A stretch of 64,000 nt of DNA from NCBI GenBank assembly GCA_963725275.1, contig CAVRXS010000005.1, positions 248,001-312,000 on the forward strand. The letters are read 5' to 3'. Made by a program: the position numbers and the translations under genes. This document shows positions 35,172 to 43,297 of the stretch, piece by piece (within the stretch, counting starts at the first letter, position 1; each line of letters begins with the position of its first letter). The stretch is from Bog-756 sp963725275 (GTDB taxonomy: Bacteria > Actinomycetota > Acidimicrobiia > Acidimicrobiales > RAAP-2). Under the pieces are notes generated by a model. It ran no database searches. It worked only from the letters and a program-made list of their open reading frames with translations, and was not told the origin of the DNA.

Positions 35172-35884
35172 CGCAAGGCGCGATCGAGCGAGCCGACGAT
35201 CCCGTCCCGGACGACGATCTCGCGATCGGCGTAGGCAGCCACCCGCGGTTCGTGGGTGACCAGGACGACGGTGGTGCCCTGTTGGCGCGCCGCCGAGGTC
35301 AGAAGCTCCATGACGAGTTCACCGGTGAGCGAGTCAAGGGACCCCGTGGGCTCGTCCGCGAAGAGCACCTCGGGATTGGCGACGAGGCCACGGGCGAGCG
35401 CCACGCGCTGGGACTGTCCGCCGGACATCTCTCCGGAGCGGTGGCGCTCTATGCCGGTGAGCCCGAGGCGCTCGAACCAGGACCGGGCCTCGTCGAGAGC
35501 CTGTGCGCGGCGCGTCCCGCCCAACAGCAGCGGGAGCGCAACGTTCTCTTCGGCGCTCAGCTCGGGGACAAGCTGGCCGAACTGGAAGACGAAGCCGAAG
35601 CGATCCCGACGGAGCGCGCTGCGCTCTTGCTCTCGCAAGGTGTCGACGCGCGAGCCGGCGAAACAGATCTCGCCGGAGTCCGGAACGAGGATGCCCGCAA
35701 GGCAATGGAGCAAGGTCGATTTACCCGAGCCGCTCGGTCCCATGACTGCGAGGATCTCTCCGCGTGCAACCGCGACGTTGGCGCCGCGCAGGGCTGGCGT
35801 CTCTCCGAAGGACAGTACTGCCTCTTTCGCCTCGAGGATGGGCGAGAGCCCCGACATCGATTGTGGGAGGTGTTCGGCACTCAC
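35168..35884 (-). CDS. ABC transporter ATP-binding protein (MacB/LolD type)
   Basis: A 238-aa ATPase: Walker A GPSGSGKST, Q-loop FQFGQLVPELSAEENVALP, signature MSGGQSQRVALARGL, Walker B VLFADEPTGSLDS and H-switch VTHEPR. The LVPELSAEENVALPL region is typical of exporters paired with FtsX-like permeases. The GTG at 35884 overlaps the PadR stop and the TGA overlaps the permease ATG, so three genes form one tightly coupled operon under PadR. With the permease broken, the exporter may not work. Confidence 0.92.
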   Translation of the reverse strand: MSAEHLPQSMSGLSPILEAKEAVLSFGETPALRGANVAVARGEILAVMGPSGSGKSTLLHCLAGILVPDSGEICFAGSRVDTLREQERSALRRDRFGFVFQFGQLVPELSAEENVALPLLLGGTRRAQALDEARSWFERLGLTGIERHRSGEMSGGQSQRVALARGLVANPEVLFADEPTGSLDSLTGELVMELLTSAARQQGTTVVLVTHEPRVAAYADREIVVRDGIVGSLDRALR

Positions 35885-36405
35885 GACGCCACCTCCTCGG
35901 CGAGCACGCTCAGCCGGGCAGCCGTGAGGTCGATCCAGCGAAGATCGGCCTCGAGGTGAAACAAGCCATGATCGGCCAGGAGAGCGTCGACCACGGCGCC
36001 GTTTCGTTTGAGCTCGGTCAACTCCCGCATGCGCTGGAGGTGGGCGCTGCGCTGAGTGTCGAGGTACAGCTCGGCCGAGCGCCCGAGCATCAATGAGAGC
36101 ACGACCTTGGCGAACAGGTCAGTCTGGAGATGCGGTTCGGGCTCGATCGGTTGGCTCAGCCACGATTCGACCTCGTGCTTGCCTACGTCGGTGATGGCGT
36201 AGCGCTTGCGCTCAGGCCCGGCACCGGGCTCCACCTCGCCGGGGAGCACCTTCCCGTCGCGCGCCAAACGACCGAGCGTGGCGTAGACCTGGCCGAAGGG
36301 GAGCGGTCTGCCCCTGCCGAAGTAGCTGTCGTAATCGCGCTTGAGGTCGTAGCCGTGGCTGGGCTCTCGATCGAGCAAGCCGAGGAGGGTGAGGGGGACG
36401 CTCAT
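35881..36405 (-). CDS. PadR-family transcription regulator
   Basis: A 174-aa PadR protein: SVPLTLLGLLDREPSHGYDLKRDYDSYFGRGRPLPFGQVYATLGRLARDGKV, followed by GPERKRYAITDVGKHEVESWL and a long C-terminal dimer helix. The ATG at 36405 is chosen because TATGCT ends 7 nt upstream; an in-frame ATG at 36417 overlaps that -10 box. It is the first gene of an operon with an ABC exporter, a common PadR target, and is likely autoregulated through the palindrome in its promoter. Confidence 0.9.
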   Translation of the reverse strand: MSVPLTLLGLLDREPSHGYDLKRDYDSYFGRGRPLPFGQVYATLGRLARDGKVLPGEVEPGAGPERKRYAITDVGKHEVESWLSQPIEPEPHLQTDLFAKVVLSLMLGRSAELYLDTQRSAHLQRMRELTELKRNGAVVDALLADHGLFHLEADLRWIDLTAARLSVLAEEVAS

Positions 36406-36412
36406 AACTGCG

Positions 36413-36442
36413 AGCATACACTGAGCGTATACTCTCAGTCAA
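36413..36442 (-). promoter_or_regulatory. PadR promoter with palindromic operator between -35 and -10
   Basis: Read on the minus strand, TTGACT (36437-36442) and TATGCT (36413-36418) are separated by 18 bp. The spacer region holds the palindrome CTGAG-a-GTATAC-g-CTCAG (36421-36438). The transcript would begin at or just before the ATG at 36405. A protein bound to the palindrome would block the polymerase. Confidence 0.65.
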
Positions 36443-36592
36443 TGACCTCCGGGAGTCAAACCCGAAACTCGGCAGAGTCGAGAGTTGCTCGGGACCTCGC
36501 GCCGATGGGGCCAAAAATGAGTGCCATTGGACGATCGACCGGAAGATGCGCCAATTCGGCCTGTCGGCGCAGAGCTGGGATCGGCTCCGGTA

Positions 36593-36613
36593 GTTCTCAA
36601 AAAGTTTGAGAAC
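36593..36613. repeat. Perfect 9-bp inverted repeat
   Basis: GTTCTCAAA and TTTGAGAAC are perfect inverted arms around AAG. It lies alone in the gap 36443-36698 between two genes, downstream of the MarR stop. No T-run of terminator length follows, so it may be a protein-binding site or a relic; nothing else was recognised in the gap. Confidence 0.5.
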
Positions 36614-36698
36614 CCCAATGCGATGCATGCCAGCTATGACTCGTGTTGGGAGATACACCAGCGCGCCAGCTCACGAGCGCGTGTGCGTCTGATGAGCT

Positions 36699-37151
36699 TC
36701 ACGGCGTCGGGGTCATGTTTCGGATGATCGTCTCGAGCGATCGGTTCAGGACACGGACTTCGTCCTGCGTGAGACCCCGGAGCAGACGCTCTTCCAATTC
36801 CTGAACGCCGTCGTCGACCGATTGCCATTGTTTCTTGCCCGCCTGGGTCAAGTGAGCGTTGAGGATCCGTGCATTTGACTGACTCTGCTCACGCTCCACT
36901 AACCCGGATGCTTCGAGCTGCTTGAGAACCTCGTTCATTGATTGGGGCGTTACGAAGGCCTTCCGGGCAAGCTCGGCGTTTGGCAACCCCGGCGACTCGG
37001 CCAGCAATGTGAGCACGACGTAATGGGGGATCCCGAGTCCTTGCCTGGAGACGATCTCTTCCAGGGCGAGATGGATGACCGATTGAGCGCGCTTGAGCAG
37101 GTAGCCCGACATCTCCTCGGCTTTTGGCACTCGCTTCTCTGCCTTCCCCAT
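36699..37151 (-). CDS. MarR-family transcription regulator
   Basis: A 150-aa MarR protein: YVVLTLLAESPGLPNAELARKAFVTPQSMNEVLKQLEASGLVEREQSQSNARILNAHLTQAGKKQ, then a dimer helix ending LNRSLETIIRNM. It has no extension and no cysteines in the DNA-binding part. It is divergent from a VOC gene, and the 70-bp gap contains two strong palindromes that are good candidates for its operators. It therefore probably represses the VOC gene and itself. Confidence 0.9.
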   Translation of the reverse strand: MGKAEKRVPKAEEMSGYLLKRAQSVIHLALEEIVSRQGLGIPHYVVLTLLAESPGLPNAELARKAFVTPQSMNEVLKQLEASGLVEREQSQSNARILNAHLTQAGKKQWQSVDDGVQELEERLLRGLTQDEVRVLNRSLETIIRNMTPTP

Positions 37152-37166
37152 CGGGCCCCTTGCATT

Positions 37167-37209
37167 TATCAGGCTACCTGATATAGTTATCAGGCAACCT
37201 GATAACTAT
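37167..37209. promoter_or_regulatory. Two tandem palindromic operators (ATCAGG-N3-CCTGAT)
   Basis: Site 1, 37167-37183: TATCAGG-CTA-CCTGATA, perfect 7-bp arms. Site 2, 37183-37209: ATAGTTATCAGG-CAA-CCTGATAACTAT, perfect 12-bp arms. The core half-site ATCAGG is the same in both and the centres are about 21 bp apart, two helical turns. They lie between the divergent MarR and VOC genes. Confidence 0.8.
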
Positions 37210-37221
37210 AGAGGAGCGCAC

Positions 37222-37578
37222 GTGAGAGCCATCGGACCCGACTTCATCGCACTACAGGTCAGCGACCTCGAAGTGGCTGCCGCGTTCTATACGGAGCAGC
37301 TTGGCCTCGAGCGGGCAGCCCAGAGCCCACCAGGAGCGGTCGTCTTTGCCACCACTCCCATTCCCTTTGCCGTGCGTGAGCCCGCCATTGACTTGGAGGC
37401 GGTCGACCGCCTGGGCTGGGGCGTCGCATTGTGGCTCAAGGCCGATGACCCCCAAGCCCTGCACGATCGGCTTGTGAATGCCGGGGTCCGAATCGTCACC
37501 GAGCCCTTCGATGGTCCATTTGGCCGGACCTTCGTGTTCTCTGACCCCGATGGATACGCAATTACTATCCATTCCTGA
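37222..37578 (+). CDS. VOC family protein
   Basis: A 118-aa VOC-fold protein: DFIALQVSDLEVAAAFYTEQLGLERAAQSPPGAVVF, WGVALWLKADDPQALHDRLVNAGVRI, FGRTFVFSDPDGYAITIHS. The GTG at 37222 follows GAGGAG by 5 nt. The likely repressor, a MarR protein, is encoded divergently, with two palindromes between them. The substrate is unknown; control by MarR suggests a role against a small reactive or toxic compound. Confidence 0.85.
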   Translation: MRAIGPDFIALQVSDLEVAAAFYTEQLGLERAAQSPPGAVVFATTPIPFAVREPAIDLEAVDRLGWGVALWLKADDPQALHDRLVNAGVRIVTEPFDGPFGRTFVFSDPDGYAITIHS

Positions 37579-37594
37579 GCAACAAGGGGGAAGG

Positions 37595-38076
37595 ATGCCA
37601 GGCTTCATCTCGGCCTCCTGGCCCGCGAGTTGATCCGCATCGGCGACGAGGCGATCGCCGCTGAGGACGACGCCAAGCTCCGGGCGTACTTCGCGGCCGA
37701 CTATGTCTTCCACGGACCCGGTGGCGTCCTGAGCTTCGATCAATTGCGCGCATACTTCGCGTCCTTACGCGCCGCTTTCAGCGATCTGCAAATCGTCCGT
37801 GAGTAGATCATCGTAGACGGGAATTTCCTGGCGGCGCGCACCACGTTCTCCGGGGAATTCACCGGGGCCTTTACCTACTCGCCCATCGGTCCAGTCGAGC
37901 CCACTGGGCAACCCCTCGAGTGGGTAGTGATCGGTACCTTCAGGTACGACGAGGAGGGCCGGCTGGCCCAGGAATGGGTGCAGACCGACTACCGCAGCTT
38001 CTTGACCAAGCTGGCCGTGACGACCACCGAGACGGCCCCAGCAGGCGAGGGCCGCGTACATCATCCGTGGCCATGA
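37595..38076 (+). pseudogene. SnoaL-like / ester-cyclase-type protein, inactivated
   Basis: Translation of the frame from about 37606 gives LLARELIRIGDEAIAAED, LRAYFAADYVFHGPGG, LRAYFASLRAAFSDLQIVRE, a TAG stop at 37804-37806, then IIVDGNFLAARTTFSGEF, PTGQPLEWVVIGTFRYDEEGRLAQEWVQTDYRSFLTKL to TGA at 38074-38076. This is the layout of the NTF2/SnoaL fold. A change of CAG to TAG would explain the stop. The only ATG with a ribosome site (AGGGGGAAGG before 37595) is in another frame, so a second lesion near the start is likely. It follows the VOC gene after 16 bp. Confidence 0.7.
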
Positions 38077-38216
38077 CCTTCGGGTAGGAAGCCACGACAG
38101 CACCTCCTAATACCAATCGGATGGACGCGATTGAACCATGCGGACAACCGGATCGCCGGGACCGCCGGGAGTAGCCGCCGATAGTGGCCTGACCCCTGCA
38201 GTGCCCGGGCTTACGC

Positions 38217-38826
38217 TCAGGCGCGCCGACGGCCAGCAACCCAATTGAACGGCTGCGCCGCACCGCCCGGCGTTTGATGGACGATGCGCTCGAGCTGGAG
38301 CACCTCGAAGGTCTCACCGAGCAGTCCACGAAGCTCGTCCTGGCCGTAGCGCCGGACTTCAAGGTTCGAGCACCGGGTCGGGCCGTCCTCGGCGAAGGTG
38401 CCAATCACGACTGCACCGCCGGGGGCGAGGGCGCTGCGCATGGTGCGCAGGTAGGCAGCACGCGACTCCTCGTCGACCAGGGAAGTGCAGGACTGCGCGG
38501 TCGTGCCACACGCCCCAGGCCCTGTCGGGTTCCCACGAGGTGACGTCGGCGCGGACCCAGGTCACCGGAGCGTCCGGGAGACGGGCTCGATCGACGTCGA
38601 GGGCGGCCTCGGATAAGTCAAGAACGGTGAGGTCCGCGTACCCGGCGGCTACGAGATGATCGACCAGGCGCGATGCGCCGCCCCCGACGTCGAGGACCGA
38701 GGCGGTCGGGGTGACACCCATCGCGGCGAAGAGCGCAAGAGAGTCGGTTGGCTGCATTTGGAACCACGACACGGACTCGGCCCCGATCTCCCGGTAGCGA
38801 TTGTCCCAGTGGTCAGCCAGAGTCAC
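38217..38826 (-). pseudogene. Class I SAM-dependent methyltransferase, frameshifted, IS at its 5' end
   Basis: A Rossmann-type methyltransferase of about 203 aa. The N-terminus reads ADHWDNRYREIGAESVSWFQ, the SAM loop is ASVLDVGGGASRLVDHL, then LTVLDLSEAALDVDRARL and WHDRAVLHF. The frame slips at CCC (about 38482-38486, in TTCCCTGG on the coding strand); LVDEESRAAYLRTM then continues through RSALAPGGAVVIGTFAEDGP to VAGRRRA. One extra base explains this. The GTG at 38826 lies directly against the IS1380 end at 38828, so the native promoter, and perhaps the true start, has been displaced. Confidence 0.8.
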
Positions 38827-38827
38827 G

Positions 38828-40510
38828 CCTAACCTCGAAAATTCGTCCCGGTCCTGATCCGACGATGTCCGCGTCCGCGGAAAACCCTCCCTGTTCTGGG
38901 AAAATGTGAGTCGCTGAACAACACATTCGCCAGAACCAGGAGGGCTCCTTGAAGGTGCACGATAGTCGCGCCACCCGGTCGATGAGGGTGACCACCGACG
39001 GAGAGAACCTGGTGTCCCATGCCGGCACCGCGTTGTTGTCCGAACTGGCCGATCGCAGTGGCCTGACCGAAGCGATGTCGGTGGCGATGTCGCGGTGCGG
39101 GATCAACTGGCACACCCACGATCCCGGCATCGTCCTCACCCATCTGGCCGTGGCCATCGCCGACGGTGCGGACTGTCTGGCCGACCTGGCGTCCCTGCGC
39201 GAACAGGCGGAACTCTTCGGTCCGGTGGCCTCCATCGCCACCGCCTGGCGTGCGGTCGAGGCGACGACAGCCTTCGAGCTCCGGTCGATCCCCGACGCCA
39301 TCGCCGCTGCCCGGGCCAAGGTGTGGGCGGCCGCTCCTCCCGGGGACTCGCTGGTGCTCGACTTCGATGCCACGCTCGTCAACTCGTACTCGGAGAAGCA
39401 AGACGCCACCCCCACCTACAAGCGTGGCTTCGGGTTCTTCCCCCTCGGGGTGTGGTGCGACACGACCAACGAACCGCTGGCGGCCATGCTCCGTCGGGGG
39501 AACGCGGGTGCCAACGATGCCGACGACCACATCGAGTTGCTTCACCAGTCGCTGTCGGGACTGCCCGAGGAGTACCAGACGGGCCACTTCACGGGCGACC
39601 ATCCAGCCTTGGTCACCCACCCCATCCTGGTCCGTGCCGACTCGGCCGGCGCCACCCACGGGTTCGTGGACGCCATCGTCGAGGCCAACTGCGACTTCTC
39701 CATCGGATTCGCCATCGACCAGGGAGTCCGTGACGCCCTGGTGCTCGTCCAAGAAGAGGACTGGATCCAGGCCAGAGAACCCGACGGCTCGGTCCGGGAC
39801 GGGGCCTGGGTGGTCGAGCTGACCGAGCTCATCCCGCTGTCGGCCTGGCCGGAAGACGCCCGGGTGCTCATGCGACGGGAGCGTCCCCACCCCGGGGCCC
39901 AACTCACGCTCTTCGACAGTGCCGAGGGCTTCCGCCACACCTGCTTCATCACCAACACCGAAGGAAGCGACATCGCCGACCTCGAGCTCCGCCACCGGGG
40001 ACACGCCCGGGTGGAGGACCGGATCAGGAACTGGAAGGACTGTGGGCTTTCCAACCTGCCCTTCGACTCCTTCGTCCGCAACGAGGCCTGGGTGGCCACC
40101 TCCCTCATCGCCGGGGCACTCCTCGCCTGGAGCCAGATGCTCTGCTTCGAGGGCGCACTGGCCAAGGCCGAGCCGAAGACCGTGCGCTATCGGGTCCTCC
40201 ACGTGGCCGCGCTCCTCGTGCACAAGTCCCGAGGGCTCGTCTTGCGGCTGGACAAGACCTGGCCGTGGGTGGACGACCTCGCCAACGCCTTCGTCAAACT
40301 CCGGGCGGCAATCCCCTGACCACATGGGCCACGACGCCCGACCCGAAAGCACTCATGCAGGGCGTGACATCCAAGTTCGAATGACAACACCGCGGCGCTT
40401 CACGCCCACGACGGGGTTCGGCCGACGAGATCGATCGCAACCAGCGAGTCGTCTACAACTTTCGCCGTCAGCCGGGTGTCGGACGAATGATCGAGGCTAA
40501 CGAGGTTAGG
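38828..40510 (+). mobile_element. IS1380-family insertion sequence, complete
   Basis: About 1.68 kb with terminal inverted repeats CCTAACCTCG at 38828-38837 and CGAGGTTAGG at 40501-40510; the similarity extends inward (ATTCGTCC near both ends). It contains one intact transposase gene. The flanking 4 bp (CACG on the left, GCTC on the right) do not match, so there is no visible target duplication. The element separates a broken methyltransferase gene from an SRPBCC gene. Only one copy occurs in the window. Confidence 0.88.
38949..40319 (+). CDS. IS1380-family transposase
   Basis: A 456-aa DDE transposase, full length. Typical stretches are HDPGIVLTHLAVAIADGADCLADLASLREQ, DSLVLDFDATLVNSYSEKQDATPTYKRGFGFFPL (first catalytic aspartate), LRRGNAGANDADDHIELL and the C-terminal IRNWKDCGLSNLPFDSFVRNEAW with the catalytic glutamate region just before it (RVEDRI). 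No frameshift is seen. AGGAGG lies about 10 nt before the start at 38949. The intact frame among several decayed neighbours suggests a recent arrival. Confidence 0.93.
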   Translation: MKVHDSRATRSMRVTTDGENLVSHAGTALLSELADRSGLTEAMSVAMSRCGINWHTHDPGIVLTHLAVAIADGADCLADLASLREQAELFGPVASIATAWRAVEATTAFELRSIPDAIAAARAKVWAAAPPGDSLVLDFDATLVNSYSEKQDATPTYKRGFGFFPLGVWCDTTNEPLAAMLRRGNAGANDADDHIELLHQSLSGLPEEYQTGHFTGDHPALVTHPILVRADSAGATHGFVDAIVEANCDFSIGFAIDQGVRDALVLVQEEDWIQAREPDGSVRDGAWVVELTELIPLSAWPEDARVLMRRERPHPGAQLTLFDSAEGFRHTCFITNTEGSDIADLELRHRGHARVEDRIRNWKDCGLSNLPFDSFVRNEAWVATSLIAGALLAWSQMLCFEGALAKAEPKTVRYRVLHVAALLVHKSRGLVLRLDKTWPWVDDLANAFVKLRAAIP

Positions 40511-40626
40511 GCTCTACTGGCCAATCTCCAGCGCACCGAGGCGGTAGCGCCACCGCGTGGATTCGCCGGCCATTCTTCTCGTGGATGACGGTGAAAGCGA
40601 ACGCTGGTGGATGTACCCGGTGGCGC

Positions 40627-41070
40627 CTACGCCGTGCACTCCAGGCGTTGTTTCAGCGTTGCCAGATCGACCGGCATCTCACGTTGTGCCTGTCGTTGCA
40701 CGATGAGGGGCACGAGGAGCCGGCCGATGCCGCGGCCCTCGAACTCCAGGGCAATTGTCAACTGAGCGCTCGTGTCCGAGCGCGGCTCCACCGTAACGTC
40801 GACGATGGCTCGGATGGGCCCGTCGACCCCTCGAACACCCCACTGATGCGGCGGGTCAAAGCGCACGAGTTCGGAGGTGTCGGGCCGGTCGGAGAAGCCG
40901 ATGCGTCGGGTGGTGCGGCAGCGGTCCCCTACCTTGGGAGCGCCGTCGCTGTCCATGTGACCGCTGACCACACCTTTCTGCCATTCCGAGAAGCGGCTCG
41001 GGTCCGTCGTGTAGGCGAACACCTCCTCCGCTGGCCGAGCGACCTCGACGCTGACTTTGATCGGCGGCAT
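40627..41070 (-). CDS. SRPBCC family protein
   Basis: A 147-aa SRPBCC protein: IKVSVEVARPAEEVFAYTTDPSRFSEWQKGVVSG, VGDRCRTTRRIGF, then DVTVEPRSDTSAQLTIALEFEGRGIGRLLVPLIVQRQAQREMPVDLATLKQRLE. This is the common polyketide_cyc2 arrangement. It follows the AHSA1-like gene with no gap, so the two are co-translated within the ArsR operon. The ligand is unknown. Confidence 0.85.
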   Translation of the reverse strand: MPPIKVSVEVARPAEEVFAYTTDPSRFSEWQKGVVSGHMDSDGAPKVGDRCRTTRRIGFSDRPDTSELVRFDPPHQWGVRGVDGPIRAIVDVTVEPRSDTSAQLTIALEFEGRGIGRLLVPLIVQRQAQREMPVDLATLKQRLECTA

Positions 41071-41553
41071 CTAACGGTTGCCAGCGACAAGGTCCGCGTA
41101 GCGCGCGAGGTAGAGTGGCCAGCCGCCATCGCTGTCCACACCGTCGCGGAGCGATTCCCAACCCGGGCCATGACGCTCGAGATGGCGGTGTTCGAGTTCG
41201 ATGCGTGTCCTGTCGGGGGTCTCCGCGACAAAGCGAACCTCGACCTCGCTGGCGTTCTTCTCGTCTGCCTCGAGTTGCCACCGGGGGCTGATGTCCCAGC
41301 TGAAGACCACCCGATCCGGCGGTTCGTACGCCAGAACACGGGCCCATCGGCACTCGCTTCCGTCGGCGGCGCGGTCGTAGATGTGTCCGCCGACCGTCGG
41401 CTCGAATCGGGTCTCGGTGATCTCTGCGCCGAGAAGGTTGTGTTCGGGCGGCTTGAAGTCACCGAAGCGCTCGACGAACGCGGCAAAGGCAGCATCAATC
41501 GATGCGTCCACGACGATCTGGCGGCGAACTGGGGCGTCATCGGGCACGGTCAA
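41071..41553 (-). CDS. SRPBCC / AHSA1-like protein
   Basis: A 160-aa protein of the AHSA1 type: RRQIVVDASIDAAFAAFVERFGDFKPPEHNLLGAEITETRFEPTVGGHIYDRAADGSECRWARVLAYEPPDRVVFSWDISPRWQLE. The ending ERHGPGWESLRDGVDSDGGWPLYLARYADL is typical. The start overlaps the ArsR stop by 4 bp. ArsR-AHSA1 pairs are widespread in actinobacteria; the role is unknown and may be ligand binding or stress response. Confidence 0.88.
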   Translation of the reverse strand: MTVPDDAPVRRQIVVDASIDAAFAAFVERFGDFKPPEHNLLGAEITETRFEPTVGGHIYDRAADGSECRWARVLAYEPPDRVVFSWDISPRWQLEADEKNASEVEVRFVAETPDRTRIELEHRHLERHGPGWESLRDGVDSDGGWPLYLARYADLVAGNR

Positions 41554-41873
41554 TTCTTCTCGCTCGGTGATTGTTCGACGATGTCCTGGTAGCCGCTCAG
41601 TGCTCGATTCCAGAAGGTGTCGAGCTGGTCGCGCAGGGCGAGGACGCCGGTCTCGTTGAGGTGGTAGATCCGGCGGGTGCCGGCCGCGCGCTCGGCGACC
41701 AGTCCCGCGTCCTTCAGCACCTTGAGGTGCTGGGACACCGCAGAGCGGCTGACCGGCAGAAGGGTGGCCAGTTCGCCTACGGGCATCGGCGCTTCGCTCA
41801 GGCGCAACACGATCGCTCGCCTTGTCCTGTCCCCGAGCGCGTCCCAGACCAAGTCCTCTTTGACAGTAGCCAC
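41550..41873 (-). CDS. ArsR-family transcription regulator
   Basis: A 107-aa winged-helix repressor: VWDALGDRTRRAIVLRLSEAPMPVGELATLLPVSRSAVSQHLKVLKDAGLVAERAAGTRRIYHLNETG, then LRDQLDTFWNRAL. The DNA-recognition helix is SRSAVSQHLKVL. There is no metal-binding cysteine pair, so it belongs to the ArsR group paired with AHSA1 proteins rather than the metal sensors. GTG at 41873 is the start. Three CTAAC/GTTAG half-sites at the start codon suggest autorepression. Confidence 0.92.
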   Translation of the reverse strand: MATVKEDLVWDALGDRTRRAIVLRLSEAPMPVGELATLLPVSRSAVSQHLKVLKDAGLVAERAAGTRRIYHLNETGVLALRDQLDTFWNRALSGYQDIVEQSPSEKN

Positions 41874-41894
41874 TAACCGTTAGTTGACTCTAAC
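41873..41894. promoter_or_regulatory. Candidate ArsR operator
   Basis: CTAAC-C-GTTAG (41873-41883) is followed by TTGACT and another CTAAC (41890-41894), giving three half-sites in alternating orientation. It overlaps the GTG start codon of the arsR gene. Confidence 0.55.
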
Positions 41895-41974
41895 GGATGG
41901 GAGATGTCAAGCCTCAGTGCTGATCGCAGCGTTGGCCGGCCGCGAGACCCGTCGCCTTTGCGCGTAAGGCCTCG

Positions 41975-42022
41975 CGTCCGTCGTCCGTCGTCCGTCGTCC
42001 GTCGTCCGTCGTCCGTCGTCCG
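41975..42022. repeat. Heptanucleotide tandem array (CGTCCGT x 7)
   Basis: Almost seven head-to-tail copies of CGTCCGT; the last differs at one base. The array ends one base before the stop codon of the htrA-like gene (TCA at 42024-42026) and occupies the gap to the arsR operator. A similar 7-bp array of different sequence lies at 55474. Confidence 0.92.
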
Positions 42023-42023
42023 C

Positions 42024-43001
42024 TCAGCTCCGTGAAGGCAACTCGGTCGGCACGACCACAAGGTCGATCAGCGCCTCGTTGCGCAAGGCCGTGAGCGCCA
42101 GCGGATGTCCGATGGCGTCGGCCAACATCAACCGCTGGACGCTCTGTGCGCTTGTTACCGGAGATTCGCCCGCGCTGAGGAGCAGGTCTCCTGCGAGCAC
42201 ACCAGCTACGGCTGCCGGCCCTCCCGGGACCACTTCGGCGACTCGAAGTCCCGTGCGCTGACCCCGTGACTTGGCCAGAGCCGGTGGCAGTGGCACGGGA
42301 GTTCCAGCCAACCCCAAGTAGGCGCGCCGCACTCGGCCGTCGGCCATCAGGGCCGCCACGATCTGATGCGTCGTCGGGTTGATCGGGATGGCCAACCCGA
42401 GACCGTTACCCGCGACGGCGGTGTTGATGCCAACGACCTCACCGGTTGAGATCGCCAGCGCCCCTCCGGAGTTGCCCGGGTTCAACGCGGCGTCGGTCTG
42501 GATGACGTCATCGATGACCCTGACGGTCTCGCCGGCCCGGGTGGGAAGGGATCTACCGAGGCCGCTGACGACACCGGCGGTCACGCTTCCGGCCAAGCCC
42601 AGTGGATTGCCGACCGCGACGACCAGCTGACCCACCCGGAGATTGGAGGCCTCGCCCAGTCTGACGGGAGGAGGCGTCGCCCCGTCTGCTCGGATGACGG
42701 CGAGGTCAGACAGAGGATCGGCGCCGACCACGTGGAAACTGACGACGCTCCCGTCGGAAAAGGAGAGCTTGCCGGCCTCGGCGTTTCCCACCACATGGGC
42801 ATTGGTGAGGAGAAATCCGTCGTCAGTGAAGGCCACCGCTGAGCCGGCACCGCCCCTGAGGTGGCCGTTCCGCCGGCGGTGTAGGACCTCGAGCGCGGCG
42901 ACGCGTGGCGTCAGGTCAGCGGCAACCGAGGTCACCATCTGCGAATAGGCGTCCAGCGCAGAAGACTCGACCTCTGGACTCTGTGGTGTTGCGACTGTCA
43001 C
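42024..43001 (-). CDS. HtrA/DegP-like serine protease (S1C-PDZ), apparently cytoplasmic
   Basis: A 325-aa protein with a full catalytic triad: His69 in TNAHVV, Asp99 in SDLAVI and Ser178 in GNSGGAL. A C-terminal PDZ domain follows (RVAEVVPGGPAAVAGVLAGDLLLSAGE). There is no signal peptide and no membrane segment, unlike most HtrA proteases, so it may act inside the cell or leave by another route. The GTG at 43001 has GGGGAAGAA just upstream. A 7-bp repeat array abuts the 3' end. It contrasts with the triad-less relative at 21.2 kb. Confidence 0.88.
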   Translation of the reverse strand: MTVATPQSPEVESSALDAYSQMVTSVAADLTPRVAALEVLHRRRNGHLRGGAGSAVAFTDDGFLLTNAHVVGNAEAGKLSFSDGSVVSFHVVGADPLSDLAVIRADGATPPPVRLGEASNLRVGQLVVAVGNPLGLAGSVTAGVVSGLGRSLPTRAGETVRVIDDVIQTDAALNPGNSGGALAISTGEVVGINTAVAGNGLGLAIPINPTTHQIVAALMADGRVRRAYLGLAGTPVPLPPALAKSRGQRTGLRVAEVVPGGPAAVAGVLAGDLLLSAGESPVTSAQSVQRLMLADAIGHPLALTALRNEALIDLVVVPTELPSRS

Positions 43002-43297
43002 TTCTTCCCCTTCAGTTTCGGTGACGGTTCAACGACCGTCTGCAGCGGCGTATTCCGCCCGCTCCGCAAGCGAGCCTGGCGCCGATGTGGTCGATCGGTG
43101 CTCAAGCGGCTGACCAGGGCAATCACGCGCACGGCGCGTGGTGGTCCCGTCGGCGGCTGGTTGTTCTGCCTAAGCGCCCAGGTCGAGGTGCCGGCCCATG
43201 CCGAGCTCGATGTCGGCACCGACTTCCTGGGCTCGCTGGGCTCGGCCTGTCGGCGAGCCTGGAAGGTCGGTGAGCAAGGAGTCCGCGCACCGGGCGG

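Noticed and set aside
41975..42022. CRISPR array
   Set aside because: Units are 7 bp with no spacers, and no cas gene was seen anywhere in the window.
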